Of a stretch of DNA of 10,023 bases, positions 7,035 to 10,023 are shown piece by piece. The position numbers and the translations under genes were made by a program. Origin of the DNA: Caldora sp. SIO3E6 (GTDB lineage: Bacteria; Cyanobacteriota; Cyanobacteriia; Cyanobacteriales; Coleofasciculaceae); NCBI GenBank assembly GCA_010672185.1, contig JAAHHL010000165.1, positions 1 to 10,023 of the forward strand, written 5' to 3'. The number at the start of each line of letters is the position of its first letter. Positions within the stretch are counted from its first letter, which is position 1. The notes beneath the pieces were generated by a model. It did no database searches. It was not told the origin of the DNA and saw only the letters and a program-made list of their open reading frames with translations.

Positions 7035-7522
7035 TAACGAAAAAGACCTATTAAACGACGTAGTAGAAATGACCCTGGAGGAATATACTTTAAGTCTTTT
7101 GGAGAACTGGTGGCAGTTGGTAACCAAAAGAGGCAGATAATATCAACGACAAAGCAACCTGCCAAAGAGGGCAGGGCATCCTGGCTACTATTAAAAAATA
7201 TTAGTGCTCCACAAATACTTAAAATCGGCAAAAGCAGTAATACGCACCATACTACTCGCCACCGAAAAATATCAGCTGCTTTCCTACTTCCGGCTGTGTT
7301 AGCTATTACACACCACAATACTGTGGAAAATACGGAGACAGTAAAAACCATGGTTGCTCCAGGGTTATAATCGTTGCTGATCCAAGTATCAACACCAACA
7401 TCCTCAATACTGAAGATGGGATAGAAGATTCTATTTTGATAAATCCAAGGCTGTACTATGAACATCAGAGCAGCACCCAGTATAGTAAAAGCAATAATAC
7501 GAAGAATTTCGTCTGCCTTCAT
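7034..7522 (-). CDS. Four-helix integral membrane protein, first gene of the minus-strand cluster
   Basis: The product has 162 residues from the ATG at 7522. Four hydrophobic segments are visible at about 8-25, 55-75, 88-110 and 118-136. A soluble loop (about 26-54, reading FSIEDVGVDTWISNDYNPG in part) lies between helices 1 and 2. The basic C-terminal tail ends PPGSFLLRRLIGLFR. With both ends cytoplasmic, the loops between helices 1-2 and 3-4 face the periplasm. The start is set by a strong Shine-Dalgarno sequence AAAGGAG (7534-7528), five bases before the ATG; an upstream in-frame ATG at 7576 would add 18 residues and place that ribosome site inside the gene. The stop overlaps the tubulin-like start by one base. 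I do not recognise the family; its position suggests a membrane partner or receptor for the tubulin-like protein. Confidence 0.8.
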   Translation of the reverse strand: MKADEILRIIAFTILGAALMFIVQPWIYQNRIFYPIFSIEDVGVDTWISNDYNPGATMVFTVSVFSTVLWCVIANTAGSRKAADIFRWRVVWCVLLLLPILSICGALIFFNSSQDALPSLAGCFVVDIICLFWLPTATSSPKDLKYIPPGSFLLRRLIGLFR

Positions 7523-7527
7523 CGGTA

Positions 7528-7534
7528 CTCCTTT
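7528..7534 (-). promoter_or_regulatory. Shine-Dalgarno site AAAGGAG of the membrane-protein gene
   Basis: On the minus strand AAAGGAG is followed by a five-base spacer, TACCG, and then ATG at 7522. This is the best ribosome-binding site in the cluster and decides the start over the upstream in-frame ATG at 7576. Confidence 0.8.
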
Positions 7535-7781
7535 ATGATACGATTTATAACTGGCATAAGTTAAATAAGCTGCCACTAATCAATGTAGCTATATCAACGA
7601 ATGTAGACAGTTGTAATTGCTGACTGTGCCTAGGTTTAGTAATTTTAGCAAAACCTTTAAATCTCTACTGGGAAGAAACTTCGGGTCAGGAAGAATCTAC
7701 TGAAAATCTTGAATGATAGAATCATATCATGGGAATTACCTTATTGTAATGTTGGATATTTTGGTAAGACATTCTAAAATA
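7535..7781. promoter_or_regulatory. Divergent intergenic region between the minus-strand cluster and the vWA lipoprotein gene
   Basis: Both transcripts of the putative system must start in or near this ~250 bp region. On the minus strand TATAAA (7549-7544) is a possible -10 box. On the plus strand TTGCTG (7617-7622) is followed 17 bases later by TAATTT (7640-7645), a weak promoter-like pair. A short inverted repeat, AGGTTT (7632-7637) and AAACCT (7651-7656), lies between and could be an operator, but its stem is short. None of these is strong on sequence alone; the divergent geometry is the better argument for shared regulation. Confidence 0.35.
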
Positions 7782-9161
7782 ATGCAGGCCAAGTGGTTAT
7801 TGGTAACTATCGCTACCATGTTCCTAGTGATTGCCTGTAAACCATCCCAGGAAATGCTCCCATGCAAATATGAATCTGGTGGTAGTTTAGCTGCTAAGTC
7901 CGAAACTCTTACGACCGAAATTTATGTAGATGGCACTCCTTCAATGCGGGGGTATGTCGCAACAGCTGGAGACAGTCGCTACAGCCAAACCTTGGATCTA
8001 CTTGATACCATATTTACCCTAACTGGATCACAATCTTCTGAGCCTCAGGTTAAGTACTACCGTTTAGGGACAGACCCTGAAGAAATAACCAGGGATGACT
8101 ATCTAAAAACTAAGGAAATTGAGTTTTACGGTGGTATCAACCCCAAATTTCCCGAACTTCCTGTAAGTCAAATCGAAACGGCGATTACACCAATCAATGA
8201 GAAAGCTAAACTTACGGTCATTATCACGGATTTGTATCAAAAAGATACTGACATAACCAAGGTCAGCCAAAAGATCAAGCAACATTACCTCAATCCAGAG
8301 CAAAAAGACCAAAGACTGGCGGTAGGTATCTTAGCCATCAGAAGTGAGTTTCAAGGTGATATTTTTACGGAAAATAACGAGATCAACCGCATCACCTACA
8401 ATACAGAAGAAAAATCCTCAGATCAATATCACCCGTTTTATGTAATTTTCCTCGGTTATTACTCCGATATTAGTTACTATTTAGGACAAATAGAGAGTCA
8501 GGGAGGAGATTTAACCGATGGCTCTCAATTGTTAATCTTTTCTCCCCATCACCTAGTTGAGGCAGTATCAGAACTGAAAGAGCTCCCTAAATTACCGACA
8601 GACCGAGATATCGAAAGAACAGAAGCGCTCCATAATGGCCAAGCATTCGTAGAGAAAAATAACCAGCCAGTGGATTTGCTGGATGTAGGCAAAAGTGAAG
8701 AACAGGAAATCAAGATTAACAACTACAATACACCTTTAACACTTTTGCCCTACACTTTACCAATTGCTCCTAATGATCTTAAGGTCAATACCAACGTTAA
8801 GCAGTTAGACAGAGAGAATAACAAATTTCAAGATCCGTCTAATGCTGAGCAGTTAGCAACAGCAGTGACTACCGAGGACTGGAAATTAATTGATAATAAT
8901 GATACAATAAGCTTCAGTCTCAATATTCAAGCTAGGGCTCTCCAACCAAAAGAAGTTTACTTCTTTGAAATTGAAGCTATTGCCGGGGACTTAGGAGAGC
9001 CTGATTGGTGGGAAGAATGGAATGCCACCAGCAAAGAAATCCGCGATGGCTCGAAAACTTACAATCTATTAAAGTTTTTACGACAGTTAAAAGCTTTGAC
9101 AACAGATAAAGAGAACCCACCTGTAATTGGTAACTTTTGCTATGCCATTCAAAGGAATTAG
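7782..9161 (+). CDS. Lipoprotein with a von Willebrand factor A-like domain
   Basis: The product has 459 residues from the ATG at 7782. Residues 1-19 form a lipoprotein signal: a short basic start, a hydrophobic stretch and the lipobox VIAC with Cys19. This is why the upstream in-frame ATGs at 7713 and 7749 are rejected; they would bury the signal. Residues about 45-230 look like a vWA fold: strand EIYVDGTPSM with a MIDAS-like D50-x-T52-x-S54, then strand LTVIITDLY with D150 at the place of the usual third metal-site Asp, 100 residues later as is normal for vWA. A following hydrophobic strand reads PFYVIFLGYY. The rest (about 250-459) is unassigned and may be beta-rich, ending NFCYAIQRN. It is exported, probably metal-binding and suited to protein-protein contact. 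It is divergent from the tubulin/ATPase cluster and may be its periplasmic partner. Confidence 0.8.
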   Translation: MQAKWLLVTIATMFLVIACKPSQEMLPCKYESGGSLAAKSETLTTEIYVDGTPSMRGYVATAGDSRYSQTLDLLDTIFTLTGSQSSEPQVKYYRLGTDPEEITRDDYLKTKEIEFYGGINPKFPELPVSQIETAITPINEKAKLTVIITDLYQKDTDITKVSQKIKQHYLNPEQKDQRLAVGILAIRSEFQGDIFTENNEINRITYNTEEKSSDQYHPFYVIFLGYYSDISYYLGQIESQGGDLTDGSQLLIFSPHHLVEAVSELKELPKLPTDRDIERTEALHNGQAFVEKNNQPVDLLDVGKSEEQEIKINNYNTPLTLLPYTLPIAPNDLKVNTNVKQLDRENNKFQDPSNAEQLATAVTTEDWKLIDNNDTISFSLNIQARALQPKEVYFFEIEAIAGDLGEPDWWEEWNATSKEIRDGSKTYNLLKFLRQLKALTTDKENPPVIGNFCYAIQRN

Positions 9162-9173
9162 GTAAGATTTGAG

Positions 9174-9210
9174 ATTTTGTAGGAACAGACTTCGGTGTCT
9201 GTGTCAAAAT
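9174..9210. repeat. Extended hairpin downstream of the vWA lipoprotein gene
   Basis: A core stem, ACAGAC (9185-9190) with GTCTGT (9197-9202) around the loop TTCGGT, sits inside an outer pair, ATTTTG (9174-9179) with CAAAAT (9205-9210). It begins 13 bases after the stop codon. The TTCG-type loop favours a stable RNA hairpin. Both flanks carry short A/T runs, so it may act as a weak bidirectional terminator. It also resembles dispersed cyanobacterial hairpins of the form GTAGG-stem-loop. Confidence 0.5.
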
Positions 9211-9231
9211 TACCAGTTTTTCAAGGATACT

Positions 9232-9239
9232 AAGGAGGT
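9232..9239 (+). promoter_or_regulatory. Perfect but distant Shine-Dalgarno sequence of the PIN gene
   Basis: AAGGAGGT is fully complementary to the 16S rRNA tail, yet 15 bases separate it from the ATG at 9255, and no ATG, GTG or TTG lies at the usual distance. It may lower toxin translation; this is inference. Confidence 0.55.
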
Positions 9240-9254
9240 ACTAATCTATTTTAA

Positions 9255-9728
9255 ATGAACGAAACAGTCTATATCGAAACTAGTTTGGTTGGTTATCTGA
9301 CAGCAAGACCTAACAATAATTTGATTTTTATGGCCAACTTGGAGATTACTCAAAGATGGTGGAATACTCGTCGTAGTCAATTTATGCTGTACATCTCACA
9401 AGTTGTTTTAGATGAAGCGGCAATGGGGGAGCCAGAAATGGCAGCTAAAAGACTGGAAGTTTTAGAGAATCTTCCGATACTGGAACTTAACGAAGCTGTG
9501 CTAGATTTAGGAACACAATTCCTCACTAGAAGTAACCTTCCCCCCAAAGCATCTGACGATGCTATTCACATTGCGGCTGCTACAGTTCACGGGCTAGATT
9601 ATTTACTAACATGGAATTGTAAACATATTGCCAATGCTCAAATTCAAAGAAAACTTGCTGAGGTTTGCTTAGATTTTGGGTATCAGTTACCAGTTATTTG
9701 TACACCTTACGAACTGATGGAAGAGTAG
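9255..9728 (+). CDS. PIN-domain ribonuclease, VapC-type toxin
   Basis: The product has 157 residues, a normal size for a PIN toxin. The acidic pocket can be traced: strand VYIETS with Glu8 where most VapC proteins have Asp, LDEA with Asp53/Glu54, DDAIHIAAA with Asp101/Asp102, and TWNCKHIAN (119-127) in the fourth position. The sequence MNETVYIETS...DYLLTWNCKHIANA...PVICTPYELM matches a PIN subfamily I recall as common in cyanobacteria, where the first acidic residue is Glu. It would be an Mg-dependent endoribonuclease acting on RNA in the cytoplasm; the target is not predictable. The ATG at 9255 is fixed by an in-frame stop just before it (9252-9254). A perfect AAGGAGGT (9232-9239) lies upstream, but 15 bases from the ATG, which is long and may weaken translation. 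The small gene 3 bp downstream is its likely antitoxin. Confidence 0.85.
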   Translation: MNETVYIETSLVGYLTARPNNNLIFMANLEITQRWWNTRRSQFMLYISQVVLDEAAMGEPEMAAKRLEVLENLPILELNEAVLDLGTQFLTRSNLPPKASDDAIHIAAATVHGLDYLLTWNCKHIANAQIQRKLAEVCLDFGYQLPVICTPYELMEE

Positions 9729-9731
9729 ACT

Positions 9732-9896
9732 ATGTGGGAAGATCCAATTTTGGAAGAACTGCATCGCATTCGCGAAGAACACGCTAAGTCATGGAACTAT
9801 GATTTCAAAGCAATATTTACCGATTGGCAAAAAAGACAGGCTGTCAATGGGAAAAAGTTAGTCTCATTACAACCTAAGCTTTCCCATTCAAGTTAG
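9732..9896 (+). CDS. Small putative antitoxin partner of the PIN toxin
   Basis: A 54-residue protein, too short for most gene callers, starts 3 bp after the PIN stop codon and ends at TAG 9894-9896. It begins MWEDPILEELHRIREEHAKS and continues WNYDFKAIFTDWQKRQ. I recall very similar short proteins, of the form MWEDPI..E.HRIRE...Y.FD..AIF.D.R..Q, directly downstream of PIN genes in many cyanobacteria. It is strongly helical and charged, with no obvious DNA-binding N-terminus. It most likely wraps around and inhibits the PIN toxin. The toxin-first order is unlike most vapBC operons but appears normal for this pairing. The C-terminus after about residue 40 (GKKLVSLQPKLSHSS) looks unstructured. 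Confidence 0.8.
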   Translation: MWEDPILEELHRIREEHAKSWNYDFKAIFTDWQKRQAVNGKKLVSLQPKLSHSS

Positions 9897-9909
9897 CGAA
9901 CCTTCTCAA

Positions 9910-9982
9910 AAAGTCTGGGGGCACTCGCCGAAAGTCAGGAGACTAATCAGTAAGGAATGAGGTGCGAGTGCCGCCAGACTTT
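9910..9982. repeat. Long-stem inverted repeat downstream of the toxin-antitoxin pair
   Basis: The left arm (9910-9928, AAAGTCTGGGGGCACTCGC) pairs with the right arm (9964-9982) at 18 of 19 positions; the sole mismatch is a G/C change in the arm centre. A 35-base spacer separates them. The stem is GC-rich and the DNA after it is pyrimidine-rich (TTCTTTCTC). It could terminate the toxin-antitoxin transcript, but the loop is long for an intrinsic terminator and a mobile-repeat origin is just as likely. Confidence 0.65.
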
Positions 9983-10023
9983 CTTTCTCGCTCCTCGTAG
10001 CTGTTAAAATAAGTAGCTATGGG
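9983..10023. other. Window end, no supportable feature
   Basis: The last 41 bases contain no gene I can support. An ATG at 10016-10018 at the very edge could start a gene, but too little sequence remains to judge. Confidence 0.3.

Noticed and set aside
7034..7127. Longer N-terminus for the tubulin-like protein from an ATG at 7127
   Set aside because: The extra 31 residues do not fit the family, which starts directly with strand 1 (MALYLIGIGG). They would also overlap the upstream gene by about 90 bases, whereas the start at 7034 gives a clean TAATG junction.
7110..7370. Plus-strand frame of 86 codons
   Set aside because: It is antisense to the four-helix membrane protein, which has a strong ribosome site and coherent hydrophobic segments.
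7713..7781. Longer N-terminus for the vWA lipoprotein from ATG 7713 or 7749
   Set aside because: It would place 11-23 residues before the lipoprotein signal peptide, and neither start has a better ribosome site.
8103..8312. Minus-strand frame inside the vWA lipoprotein gene
   Set aside because: It is antisense to the vWA region and has no supporting signal.
8977..9207. Minus-strand frame over the 3' end of the vWA lipoprotein gene
   Set aside because: It crosses the downstream hairpin and has no recognisable protein pattern.

Overview
This window looks like chromosomal DNA from a cyanobacterium, probably a repeat-rich filamentous type. The evidence is three copies of the HIP1 octamer GCGATCGC (469-476, 713-720, 6408-6415), hairpin repeats of a kind I associate with cyanobacterial intergenic DNA, moderate-to-low GC, and several protein families I remember mainly from cyanobacteria. 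No rRNA, tRNA, CRISPR array or transposase gene was seen.

Layout. 1-190: the N-terminus of a minus-strand cyanobacterial hypothetical protein, cut by the window edge. 191-912: a gene-free, AT-rich stretch holding two diverged copies of a ~140 bp repeat 244 bp apart, a relic of a PIN-domain gene between them, and a 63 bp tandem duplication. 913-7522: four co-oriented minus-strand genes. In transcription order they are a four-helix membrane protein, a tubulin/FtsZ-fold protein, a large protein with an actin/Hsp70-type ATPase core, and a lipoprotein with a coiled coil, an internal transmembrane helix and a cyanobacterial C-terminal domain. 7782-9161: a divergently transcribed lipoprotein with a von Willebrand A-like metal-site signature. 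9255-9896: a PIN-domain toxin gene followed 3 bp later by a 54-codon putative antitoxin. 9910-9982: a long-stem inverted repeat.

The striking part is 913-9161. Five neighbouring genes combine a tubulin-like protein, an actin/Hsp70-like ATPase, a multi-pass membrane protein and two lipoproteins. This suggests an envelope-anchored apparatus in which two cytoskeletal-type NTPases act in the cytoplasm at the membrane, with a vWA-like protein on the outer face. The architecture is read from sequence; the joint function is inference. I cannot match it to a named system. The PIN pair and the flanking repeats look like ordinary accessory cargo next to it.
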